Shown one piece after another: positions 52,212-59,806 of a DNA stretch of 64,000 nucleotides. The position numbers and the translations under genes were made by a program. Position 1 is the first letter of the stretch. Each line of letters starts with the position of its first letter. The DNA lies in contig NZ_FZOL01000026.1 in the NCBI RefSeq assembly GCF_900188455.1, forward strand, positions 1 through 64,000, written 5' to 3'. Below the pieces are notes generated by a model, which was not told where the DNA came from, did no database searches, and was given only the letters and a program-made list of their open reading frames with translations. The stretch is from Pseudomonas japonica (lineage in GTDB: Bacteria; Pseudomonadota; Gammaproteobacteria; Pseudomonadales; Pseudomonadaceae).

Positions 52212-52927
52212 GGCACCGCGATCAGCAGGATGGCCGTGCCGTGGGCGACGATGGCCGCGATCACACCGTAGCGCATCCGAAGCAAGGCACAGGCCAGCCC
52301 TTCGATCAGGGTGAACGCCAGCACCGGCCAGCCGGCCTGGGTGACGGTGGCGGCGAGGAAGACATGGCAGGCGGCGAAGGCCACGGCGCTGTTCAGCGCG
52401 GCGCGCAGCGGGGTCGTGTGGCGCTCCAGCCAGCCCTGCAGCACACCGCGAAACAGCACTTCTTCCAAGGCATTGCCGCCGTAGGCCAGGACGACCATGC
52501 CCGCCAGCCAGCCGTCGAAGCCGGCGAATGCACTGCCCTGATACAGACGCAGCGCTAGGCCGATGGCGCAGCCGGCGAGCAGGCCGAGCGCCAGCCCGTT
52601 GGGCAGGTGGCCCTTGCGCCAGACGATCAGCGCCCAGAGCTCGGGTGCCAGGCGTGACAGCACGGCGATCAGGCCCAGGGACATCACGCCCAGGGCAGCG
52701 AGCACCAGCGGGTTGGCGATGAAGCCGATGCGCACCTGGCCATCCAGTGCCCACAGGCCCGTGGGGGTCATGGCATCGCGAGCCAGAACGAAGGCCAGCA
52801 GCAGGATCAGGATGCGCAGGCCGCTACGGCTGCGCGGGGTCAGCCAGAACCACAGGGCACAGAGGGCCAGGCCGGGAGTGATGTGCAGCAGGTAGGTGGC
52901 GAGGCGGGACAGCCCTTCTTCAAGCAT
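52196..52927 (-). CDS. CPBP-family intramembrane metalloprotease
   Basis: This 243-aa protein has about 7-8 hydrophobic segments. The Rce1/CPBP motif appears as EEVLFRGVLQGWL (E-E-x3-R) and the later His in ACHVFLAATVTQ, both within TM helices. CPBP (Abi) proteins cleave isoprenylated or other membrane substrates, and some give bacteriocin immunity. The start at 52927 (MLEEGLSRLATYLL) is preferred over 52996 since the upstream stretch is not membrane-like, but it has only a weak ribosome site. Substrate unknown. Confidence 0.82.
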   Translation of the reverse strand: MLEEGLSRLATYLLHITPGLALCALWFWLTPRSRSGLRILILLLAFVLARDAMTPTGLWALDGQVRIGFIANPLVLAALGVMSLGLIAVLSRLAPELWALIVWRKGHLPNGLALGLLAGCAIGLALRLYQGSAFAGFDGWLAGMVVLAYGGNALEEVLFRGVLQGWLERHTTPLRAALNSAVAFAACHVFLAATVTQAGWPVLAFTLIEGLACALLRMRYGVIAAIVAHGTAILLIAVPYAQR

Positions 52928-53004
52928 TGCGCGGTATCCATCGGCAGCAGGTTGGCCAGTGTATCCAGGAAACGAGCAGCCGACCGGTGGCGACAAGGCT
53001 CTCT

Positions 53005-53058
53005 TTGACAGGCCAGGCGGATCCTGATCTATTGGGGAGTGATATCACTATGATATCA
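53005..53058 (+). promoter_or_regulatory. Promoter with tandem TGATATCA palindromes
   Basis: TTGACA (53005-53010), 17 bp, then TCTATT (53028-53033) is a good sigma-70 match. Two copies of the 8-bp palindrome TGATATCA follow (53040-53047 and 53051-53058) three bases apart, where transcription would start, an operator-like position. They lie 62-80 bp before the ATG of the large gene at 53120. The regulator is unknown. Confidence 0.45.
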
Positions 53059-53119
53059 AATCATGCCTTTTCGGTACCGGCGGTATTCGAGTGGGCCGTC
53101 TCCTAGGAGGGAGCGAATC

Positions 53120-55552
53120 ATGAGCAAAGAAATACAATTCCCGGCGGATTATGGTTTTGCCCGGATTGGCAGCACCATCAATTACTCGACCCGGGAACTC
53201 AACGCGACGTTCTACGCGTTCGAAATGGCCAAGCTCAATGGCCTGAATCTTCTGGCGTCGAACACCCCGACCGTGAGGCTCACCACGCGCGCCAACACCT
53301 TCAGCAGCGCCACGGAAAGGGCCTGGAGCTTCAGTGTGGACAGCAAGATCAAGAGCAGTTTCCTGGTCTGCAACGCCGAACTGGGTTTCCATGCCGACCT
53401 CGCATCGGGCTCCTCGAGCAGTTCTTCGGGCATGACCCTCGACGTGATCTACGAAGAGAGCGGTTATGAGATCGTTCTGGCCAAACAGGCGACCGAGCAG
53501 CAGTTGTACGAGTGCGCGACGCCCAAGTTCCAGCAGTTCTACAAGGCTATCGCCGACGCCCCTACGCCATCGGACTGGCTGCTTGCCTACCAGGCCTTTC
53601 ACGACACCTTCGGACACGGCTTCGTCAGCAAGCTGAAACTCATCAGTTATGCCAGTGGCTCACTGCAGTTCAACCACAGCACCCACCTGGAAAGCGACAA
53701 CCAGAAGTGGGGAGGCAGCTTCGCCATCAGTACCCTCGGCAGCTCGGCGAGTGCCAGTTCGGAATACGCCAGCAGCGTGAAGAGCGCCGGCAGCAGCGGC
53801 GAGTTGCAGGCCTCGGTATTTGGCGTTCCGGCGAGCAGCCCGGCATTGAGCTGGGTCAAAGGCATGATCGACACCTACACCGGCAAGGGCATCGACACCC
53901 TGCTCAAGGCCCCGCCGGAGAACCTGGCCTTGCCGACGACGAGCGCCAAGGCCCCGGAAATTCCGGCGGTGGTACCGCCAAAGGGGAAAAACCCGCTCCC
54001 GGAAGCGAAGATCCATATCAGCAACACGGATGAACTGGTCAGCTACCTGAAGGTGAAGAACCACCTGAAGGAGAATGGCTCCGACGATGTATCGCTGGAG
54101 GAGTTCATGCGCAAGGATGCCGCCAGCAAGAAGGCCATGGCCCAGGCGGCGGACGCCAGCAACCGTGAATCCCTGAAGTTGCTGGATGCCCAGAGCATTG
54201 CCAACGATGCGCTGAAGAGCGCCGATCGCAAGAAGCCCGTCGAGCAGGTTCATGCGCCTCTGGCGCTGGCCGAGAAGGCAAGCGAAGGCGCGGGTTCTCC
54301 GGACCTCGCACTGGGTGGCTACGCCATCTGCGGCATCGAGTTCACCCCTTACGCCGATCTGTTCCCGGCCCTTCGCACCCGGGCCGACATGCTGAGCCTG
54401 GCGGGCATCCATGTGGTCAGGCATCAGACGTTCGTGCTGATGCAGCAACTGATCGCTCAGTACCTGAACTACGTCAAAGACCTGCCGGAGGTGCTGCGCG
54501 GCACCAGCATCGATAAAGCCGCGGCGGAGAAGTTCGAGAAGCTGGTCAAGGAGTACGCGACCTCCAGCCGGGAAACCACCGCCGCCAAGCTGAGCAATGG
54601 CGGAACCCTCAGCGCCGAGGATTGCGATCGCCTGCGCAGCGAGTTCTTCTCCAGGTTGCGCGACGCGTTCGCCAGCCCCCACGACCAGGGGCACGACCCG
54701 GATATCTGCATCATCAACCTGTACTTCCTGAAGCATTTCCGCATGCTGGAAAGCGCACCCTTCGGTTTTGTCCTGAACGTGCAGCACAACACCCTTCCCT
54801 ATGTGAAAACGTTTCCCACCAAGTCGTTCTACCTCACGCGCAACGACAATGCGCCGTTTCTCTACCCCGGGCTGCCCATTCCCCACGACCCCATCAGCAT
54901 CACCAATCGACAGGTCAATGACGCGTTCCTCAGCGAGAAATGCCATCGTTTCATGCCGATCATCCGGGTTGTGAACAAGCAGCCGATGTTCATCCTCGCG
55001 ACCTATATCAACAATCTGTATTCCGGCCTTCCCGCCGCCAGCGAGCGAGAGAGCTTGCGTGACATCGCGATGGAAGGTGTCGCGCCCTCGGCTACGCCAC
55101 CGCAGGTCGAGAGCCTGGGAGGCTGGGCCGTCATCGCGCAGATGAGCCTTGATGCCTGGAGCACCGGCACGGTGGCGCCGGTCGTCTCCAATGTGTATTG
55201 CCCCTACCGGACCAGGATGCTGGGCCTGCAACCGGGCCTGCCGATCACCCAGGACGACGATGGCGACGACCTGGAGAACCTCAACTGGCCCGAGGGCTAT
55301 GTGTTTTCCGAGTCCGGCAACGTTTCGTTCGTCGTCGAACAGCAGGGCACGGACAATGCCGTGGTCTCCATGTCCCGGGGCGCCATGCTCGTCAATGGCC
55401 AGAAGGGGCTGCGCTGCGATGTCGGCTTCATCCCGGTGAGCTACGACATGGCGCGCAGCCAGAACGTCCAGGGCATTCCGATGTGGTGCGAGCTGCCGCT
55501 GAAGGACTTCGAGGCGGCTGCCGAGGGTATCTACGCACGGCAGAACCGTTGA
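53120..55552 (+). CDS. Large protein of unknown function, possibly MACPF-like
   Basis: This 810-aa protein has no signal peptide or TM helices. Around residues 75-190 it shows a strand-rich region with SFLVCNAELGFHADLASGSS, and FHDTFGHGFVSKLKL, which resembles the MACPF signature F-x-x-x-[YF]-G-T-H...; here the Thr-His is His-Gly. Alternating Ser/small-residue strands (ASASSEYASSVKSAGSSG) fit the membrane-spanning hairpin of a pore former. The C-terminal 480 residues are unrecognised. AGGAGGGAG precedes the ATG at 53120. Monocistronic, with a terminator after. If right, it may be a toxin or anti-predator pore former; the assignment is tentative. Confidence 0.55.
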   Translation: MSKEIQFPADYGFARIGSTINYSTRELNATFYAFEMAKLNGLNLLASNTPTVRLTTRANTFSSATERAWSFSVDSKIKSSFLVCNAELGFHADLASGSSSSSSGMTLDVIYEESGYEIVLAKQATEQQLYECATPKFQQFYKAIADAPTPSDWLLAYQAFHDTFGHGFVSKLKLISYASGSLQFNHSTHLESDNQKWGGSFAISTLGSSASASSEYASSVKSAGSSGELQASVFGVPASSPALSWVKGMIDTYTGKGIDTLLKAPPENLALPTTSAKAPEIPAVVPPKGKNPLPEAKIHISNTDELVSYLKVKNHLKENGSDDVSLEEFMRKDAASKKAMAQAADASNRESLKLLDAQSIANDALKSADRKKPVEQVHAPLALAEKASEGAGSPDLALGGYAICGIEFTPYADLFPALRTRADMLSLAGIHVVRHQTFVLMQQLIAQYLNYVKDLPEVLRGTSIDKAAAEKFEKLVKEYATSSRETTAAKLSNGGTLSAEDCDRLRSEFFSRLRDAFASPHDQGHDPDICIINLYFLKHFRMLESAPFGFVLNVQHNTLPYVKTFPTKSFYLTRNDNAPFLYPGLPIPHDPISITNRQVNDAFLSEKCHRFMPIIRVVNKQPMFILATYINNLYSGLPAASERESLRDIAMEGVAPSATPPQVESLGGWAVIAQMSLDAWSTGTVAPVVSNVYCPYRTRMLGLQPGLPITQDDDGDDLENLNWPEGYVFSESGNVSFVVEQQGTDNAVVSMSRGAMLVNGQKGLRCDVGFIPVSYDMARSQNVQGIPMWCELPLKDFEAAAEGIYARQNR

Positions 55553-55600
55553 CGGGCGGTGACGGCATGGCAAGCGCCATGCGGCTTGCCTGAGCCAGTG

Positions 55601-55629
55601 AAGCCCCGCCGTGCACGGCGGCGGGGCTT
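55601..55629 (+). terminator. Rho-independent terminator of the large gene
   Basis: AAGCCCCGCC (55601-55610) pairs with GGCGGGGCTT (55620-55629), followed by TTGTT. It lies 49 bp after the stop codon. Confidence 0.7.
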
Positions 55630-55657
55630 TGTTGGCGGCCATCGGATCTGGCTGGGT

Positions 55658-55762
55658 GCCTGTCTTGAGTCTTGCAGTGCCCTTCAGATCGAGCGCCGCC
55701 CGCGCGGCGCATCGCGGGCAATCGGAACGCCGCCCGGCCCGCTCCCACATCGGTTGCAACGT
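55658..55762. repeat. Left arm of a 105-bp inverted repeat containing a REP
   Basis: Positions 55687-55762 are an exact 76-bp reverse complement of 55893-55968, and the outer 29 bp (55658-55686) match 55969-55997 imperfectly. The core GGGCCGGGCGGCGTTCCGAT and GGAACGCCGCCCGGCCCG units are GC-rich hairpins of their own. Confidence 0.85.
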
Positions 55763-55892
55763 ACCTATGCCTGACAGGCCATGGTTGACCGCCTTGTTGG
55801 CTCGACGCGATACCGAGTCGAGCCCAACAGCCTCCCCGCGATGCATCGCCGAAAAAACAAAGGCTGACAACTCAAATCCAACAGGCCATGGC
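55763..55892. other. Spacer between the inverted repeat arms
   Basis: The 130-bp spacer has no recognisable gene or motif. With its arms it makes up most of the 583-bp gap between the large + strand gene and the acetolactate synthase gene. Confidence 0.4.
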
Positions 55893-55997
55893 ACGTTGCA
55901 ACCGATGTGGGAGCGGGCCGGGCGGCGTTCCGATTGCCCGCGATGCGCCGCGCGGGCGGCGCTCGATCTTCAGAACACTGCACGGCTCAAGACAGGC
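55893..55997. repeat. Right arm of the 105-bp inverted repeat
   Basis: Reverse complement of 55658-55762; see that entry for the extent of identity. Confidence 0.85.
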
Positions 55998-56081
55998 AGC
56001 TGGCAGCCTTGATGCGGTTTCCCGCCAGGCTTTCAAAAATGTGTAGATACCCATGCAGCGACAAAGCCCACGAAATGAAAA

Positions 56082-56114
56082 AACGCCGCGTTCCGGAGCC
56101 CGGAGCGCGGCGTT
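56082..56114 (-). terminator. Rho-independent terminator of the acetolactate synthase gene
   Basis: A 15-bp stem, AACGCCGCGTTCCGG against CCGGAGCGCGGCGTT with one T-G wobble and loop AGC, followed on the minus strand by a T-run (TTTTTTTCATTTCG). It lies 22 bp past the stop codon. Confidence 0.8.
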
Positions 56115-56135
56115 CTTGCTCAATCTCGAAACGAC

Positions 56136-57779
56136 TTAAACGGCCAGGGCGCGCTCACGCAGTTCGATATTGAGGATGCGATCGTTCTCGCTGTAGTCCA
56201 CCGGCACGTCGATGACGTGCACGCCCGGCGTCTTGATGCAGTGCTCCAGCAGCGGCAGCAGACCTTCGGCGCTTTCCACGCGGTGGCCATTGGCACCATA
56301 GGCTTCGGCGTATTTGACGAAGTCCGGGTTGCCGTAGTCCAGGCCGAAATCGGTGAAGCCCATGTTCGCCTGCTTCCAGCGGATCATGCCGTAGCCGTCG
56401 TCACGCAGGATCACCACGGTGACGTGCATGTTCAGGCGTACCGCGGTTTCCAGTTCCTGGCTGTTCATCATGAAGCCGCCATCGCCACATACCGCGATCA
56501 CCGGACGGTCCGGATACACCAGGTGCGAGGCCATGGCCGACGGCAGGCCCGCGCCCATGGTCGCCAGGGCGTTGTCCAGCAGCACGGTGTTGGGCTTGTG
56601 CGCCTTGTAGTTGCGGGCGAACCAGATCTTGTAGATGCCGTTGTCCAGGGCAACGATGCCTTCGGACGGCAGGGCGCGGCGGATATCGGCGACCAGGCGC
56701 TGCGGATAGACCGGGAAGCGGTTGTCGTCCTTGCCTTCGGCGATCTGCGCTTCGTTGGCCTCGCGAATGGTCATCAGGCGGGTGAAGTCCCAGTGCGACA
56801 CATCGCCCAGGCCTTCGCCGATCTGCCACACGGCGTTGGCGATGTCGCCGATCACCTCGATCTGCGGGAAGTACACGGCATCGACTTCGGCGGAGCGGAA
56901 GTTGATGTGGATGACCTCGGTGCCGCCACGAACCATGAAGAACGGCGGCTTCTCGATCACGTCGTGGCCGATGTTGATGATCAGGTCGGCAGCCTCGACC
57001 GCGCGGTGGACGAAGTCACCGGAGGACAGCGCGGCGTTGCCGAGGAAGCGCGGGTTGCGCTCGTCGACCACGCCCTTGCCGAGCTGGGTGGTGACGAACG
57101 GGATGCCGGTCTTCTCAATCAGTTGTTCGAGGACCTTGGCGGTCATCTTGCGGTTGGCGCCGGCGCCGATCACCAGGATCGGGCTGCGGGCGATGCGCAG
57201 TTTCTCGATGGCGGCGTCGATGGCCACGTGCTCGGCCAGCGGACGGCGGTGCAGGCTTGGCGGAATCGGCAGGACGTCGGTCTGCTCGGCGGCGATGTCT
57301 TCCGGCAGTTCCAGGTGCACCGCGCCCGGCTTCTCTTCCTCGGCGAGACGGAAGGCTTCACGCATGCGCGACGGGATGTTGTCGGCGGAAGCGAACTGGT
57401 GGGTGTACTTGGTGATGGGGTCCATCATTGCGCACACGTCGATGATCTGGAAGCGGCCCTGCTTGGACTTCTTGATCGGCTTCTGGCCGGTGATCATCAG
57501 CATCGGCATGCCGCCGAGGTAGGCGTAGGCGCCGGCGGTGACCAGGTTGGTCGCGCCAGGGCCGAGGGTCGACAGGCTGACGCCGGTCTTGCCGGTCAGA
57601 CGGCCATAGGTGGCGGCCATGAAGCCGGCGGACTGTTCGTGGCGGGTCAGCACCAGCTTGATCTTCGACTTGCGCAGGGATTCCAGCAGGTCGAGGTTTT
57701 CCTCGCCGGGAATGCCGAACACATACTCGACACCTTCGTTTTCCAGGCATTGCACAACGACATCGGCGGCCTTGGCCAT
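56136..57779 (-). CDS. Acetolactate synthase large-subunit-type ThDP enzyme
   Basis: This 547-aa ThDP enzyme has catalytic Glu48 in LTRHEQSAGF, a central FAD/NAD-like domain, and the C-terminal ThDP/Mg motif CGDGGFMMN...LRDDGYGMIRWKQ. No regulatory small-subunit gene is nearby, so this is an orphan enzyme of the catabolic (AlsS-like) or a specialised type rather than the branched-chain IlvBN pair. It would condense two pyruvates to 2-acetolactate. The gene is monocistronic with its own terminator. The product annotation in related Pseudomonas is acetolactate synthase; the substrate here is not proven. Confidence 0.85.
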   Translation of the reverse strand: MAKAADVVVQCLENEGVEYVFGIPGEENLDLLESLRKSKIKLVLTRHEQSAGFMAATYGRLTGKTGVSLSTLGPGATNLVTAGAYAYLGGMPMLMITGQKPIKKSKQGRFQIIDVCAMMDPITKYTHQFASADNIPSRMREAFRLAEEEKPGAVHLELPEDIAAEQTDVLPIPPSLHRRPLAEHVAIDAAIEKLRIARSPILVIGAGANRKMTAKVLEQLIEKTGIPFVTTQLGKGVVDERNPRFLGNAALSSGDFVHRAVEAADLIINIGHDVIEKPPFFMVRGGTEVIHINFRSAEVDAVYFPQIEVIGDIANAVWQIGEGLGDVSHWDFTRLMTIREANEAQIAEGKDDNRFPVYPQRLVADIRRALPSEGIVALDNGIYKIWFARNYKAHKPNTVLLDNALATMGAGLPSAMASHLVYPDRPVIAVCGDGGFMMNSQELETAVRLNMHVTVVILRDDGYGMIRWKQANMGFTDFGLDYGNPDFVKYAEAYGANGHRVESAEGLLPLLEHCIKTPGVHVIDVPVDYSENDRILNIELRERALAV

Positions 57780-57995
57780 CTTGCTTGCTACCTCAAATGG
57801 GATTGCACGGGTTCACAAAGAGCGCTCGCTGCGGAAATGCAGACGAACCTAGCCTTGACGCCGGCTAGGTCCACTCAGGTCACGCAGAAAAGCAGGCGGG
57901 ATTGTCGCACCTTTTCGGACACGTCACGCAACACACTTGCCGGTAATCGCACAATTCAGCCGCTAGGCACGATGAAGTGGCGGGTGGACTGATCC

Positions 57996-58763
57996 TCAGC
58001 GATCTTCCGGCCAGGTGGTCAGCACCTCGAAGCCGTCCTCGGTCACCGCCACCATGTGCTCCCACTGCGCCGACAGCGAGTTGTCGCGGGTGACCACGGT
58101 CCAGCGGTCGGCCAGGGTTTGGGTCTGGCGCTTGCCGGCGTTGAGCATCGGCTCGATGGTGAAGATCATCCCCGGCTTGAGCTTCATGCCGTAGCCGGGC
58201 TGGCCGAAGTGCAGGACCTGCGGTTCGTCATGATAGATGCGCCCGATGCCGTGCCCGCAGTACTCGCGCACCACGCTGAAACCGGCGCCCTCACCCACCG
58301 CCTGGATGGCATGGCCGATATCGCCGAGGGTCGCCCCCGGCTTCACCGTGCGAATCCCCGCCCACATCGCCTCGAAGGTCACGTCCACCAGACGCTGCGC
58401 CTCGGCGCTGATCCGGCCCACGGCGTACATGCGGCTGGTGTCGCCGAACCAGCCGTCCTTGATCACCGCGGTGTCGATATTGACGATGTCGCCCTCCTGC
58501 AGCACCCGCGACGAGGGGATGCCGTGGCAGACCACCTCGTTGACCGACACGCACAGGGTCTTGGGAAAGCCGTGGTAGCCGACGTTGGCCGGAATGGCCT
58601 TCTGCACGTTGACGATGTAGTCGTGGCAGATGCGGTCCAATTCATCGGTGCTGATCCCCGGCTGCACATGCGGGGCGATCATCGCCAGCACGTCGGCGGC
58701 CAGTTCCGCGGCGACCCGGGCCTGGGCGATCTGTTCTTTCGAGTGAAACGTCACACCTTTCAA
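57996..58763 (-). CDS. map: Type I methionine aminopeptidase
   Basis: This 255-aa M24 metallopeptidase has all five metal ligands: D97, D108, H171, E204 and E235 (DIVNIDTAV, WFGDTSR, YCGHGIG, FTIEPML, SAQWEHMVAV), so it should be active in removing N-terminal Met. It starts inside the last codon of the ParD-like gene (4-nt overlap), so its synthesis is coupled to that protein. The housekeeping map in Pseudomonas sits next to rpsB, so this is probably a second copy. Confidence 0.93.
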   Translation of the reverse strand: MKGVTFHSKEQIAQARVAAELAADVLAMIAPHVQPGISTDELDRICHDYIVNVQKAIPANVGYHGFPKTLCVSVNEVVCHGIPSSRVLQEGDIVNIDTAVIKDGWFGDTSRMYAVGRISAEAQRLVDVTFEAMWAGIRTVKPGATLGDIGHAIQAVGEGAGFSVVREYCGHGIGRIYHDEPQVLHFGQPGYGMKLKPGMIFTIEPMLNAGKRQTQTLADRWTVVTRDNSLSAQWEHMVAVTEDGFEVLTTWPEDR

Positions 58764-59014
58764 TGCTGGGCCTCCATGGCAAGGGCGATGGGCGTACCTT
58801 CGAGCGCGCAGACACGCTTGAGGTCGAGGCCACCCTGTTGCTCGGCCTGGATCAGCAGGCGGCAGATTTCGTTGTGGTTCAGGTCAGGATGCAGTTCGGC
58901 GAGCATGCCGATGCGCATCCAGTGTTCGGCCTGGGCGTTGATCGAGCGACTGAGGGCGTTGCTCGCCACGCGAAGGCTCTCATGCATGGATTCCGAGATC
59001 TTTACGATACCCAC
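58760..59014 (-). CDS. ParD-like antitoxin-family protein
   Basis: This 84-aa protein has an N-terminal ribbon-helix-helix-like segment (GIVKISESMHESLRVASNAL, then SRSINAQAEHWMRIGMLAEL) and a C-terminal helix of the ParD-like/DUF3423 family. No ParE-type toxin follows; instead a methionine aminopeptidase gene overlaps its end by 4 nt. The gene starts about 20 bp from a divergent region upstream of the CDP-alcohol phosphotransferase gene. It may repress the operon it begins. Confidence 0.8.
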   Translation of the reverse strand: MGIVKISESMHESLRVASNALSRSINAQAEHWMRIGMLAELHPDLNHNEICRLLIQAEQQGGLDLKRVCALEGTPIALAMEAQH

Positions 59015-59176
59015 GGAAATTTCCTATACGAAATATAGATGCTTCGTATATTAACTGAAAATTTGCACTGGGTAACATTTCCCGCTCGACTCGCTGTACG
59101 GCGGCGCGCTGGAAAAGCACAGTTTCGCGCTTACGCTTGTCCAGGCCCTCGTGAAAAATTCAAGGAAGTCCGTCGC

Positions 59177-59779
59177 GTGCCATCCATCTACCAGCTCAAA
59201 CCGCGTTTCCAGGCGCTGCTGCGGCCGGGCGTGACCCGCCTGCAGCAACGTGGTGTCACCGCCAACCAGGTGACCCTGTTCGCCGCCGTCGTCTCGGTCC
59301 TGCTCGGCCTGCTGCTCGCCTGGGGCGCGCAACACCCCTGGCTGTTCGCCCTGCTGCCGCTGTGGATGCTGCTGCGCATGGCGCTGAACGCGGTCGACGG
59401 CATGCTCGCCCGCGAGTTCGGCCAGCAGTCGCGCCTCGGCGCCTACCTCAACGAGCTCTGCGACATCATCGCCGACACCGCCCTGTACCTGCCCTTCGCC
59501 CTGCTGCCCGGGGTCTCGCCGCTGCTGGTGGTGCTGGTGGCCGTGGCCGCCCTGGTCAGCGAATACGCCGGGGTCATGGGCCCGCTGGCCGGGGCCTCGC
59601 GGCGCTACGACGGGCCCATGGGCAAGAGCGACCGCGCCTTCGTCTTCGGCGCCCTGGGCCTGGCGGTGGCCTTCGACGTGCCCGCCGCCTGGGTCGACGG
59701 CGTGCTGCTGGTGGTCCTCCTGCTTTGCCTCTATACCCTCTACAACCGGGTACGCCGCGGTCTGGCCGAAACCCGCTGA
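59177..59779 (+). CDS. CDP-alcohol phosphotransferase-family membrane protein with altered active-site motif
   Basis: This 200-aa inner-membrane protein has several hydrophobic helices. The family motif D-x2-D-G-x2-A-R-x8-G-x3-D-x3-D is present as N71-AV-D74-G75-ML-A78-R79-x8-G88-AYL-N92-ELC-D96, so the first and third Asp are Asn (both codons AAC). Those two Asp bind the catalytic metals in structures of active members, so activity is doubtful or altered. A GTG start at 59177 is supported by AAGGAA upstream. It is the first gene of a six-gene + strand lipid operon. Confidence 0.82.
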   Translation: MPSIYQLKPRFQALLRPGVTRLQQRGVTANQVTLFAAVVSVLLGLLLAWGAQHPWLFALLPLWMLLRMALNAVDGMLAREFGQQSRLGAYLNELCDIIADTALYLPFALLPGVSPLLVVLVAVAALVSEYAGVMGPLAGASRRYDGPMGKSDRAFVFGALGLAVAFDVPAAWVDGVLLVVLLLCLYTLYNRVRRGLAETR

Positions 59780-59806
59780 TCTCCCCGCCGGATAAGGAAA
59801 CGTCCC

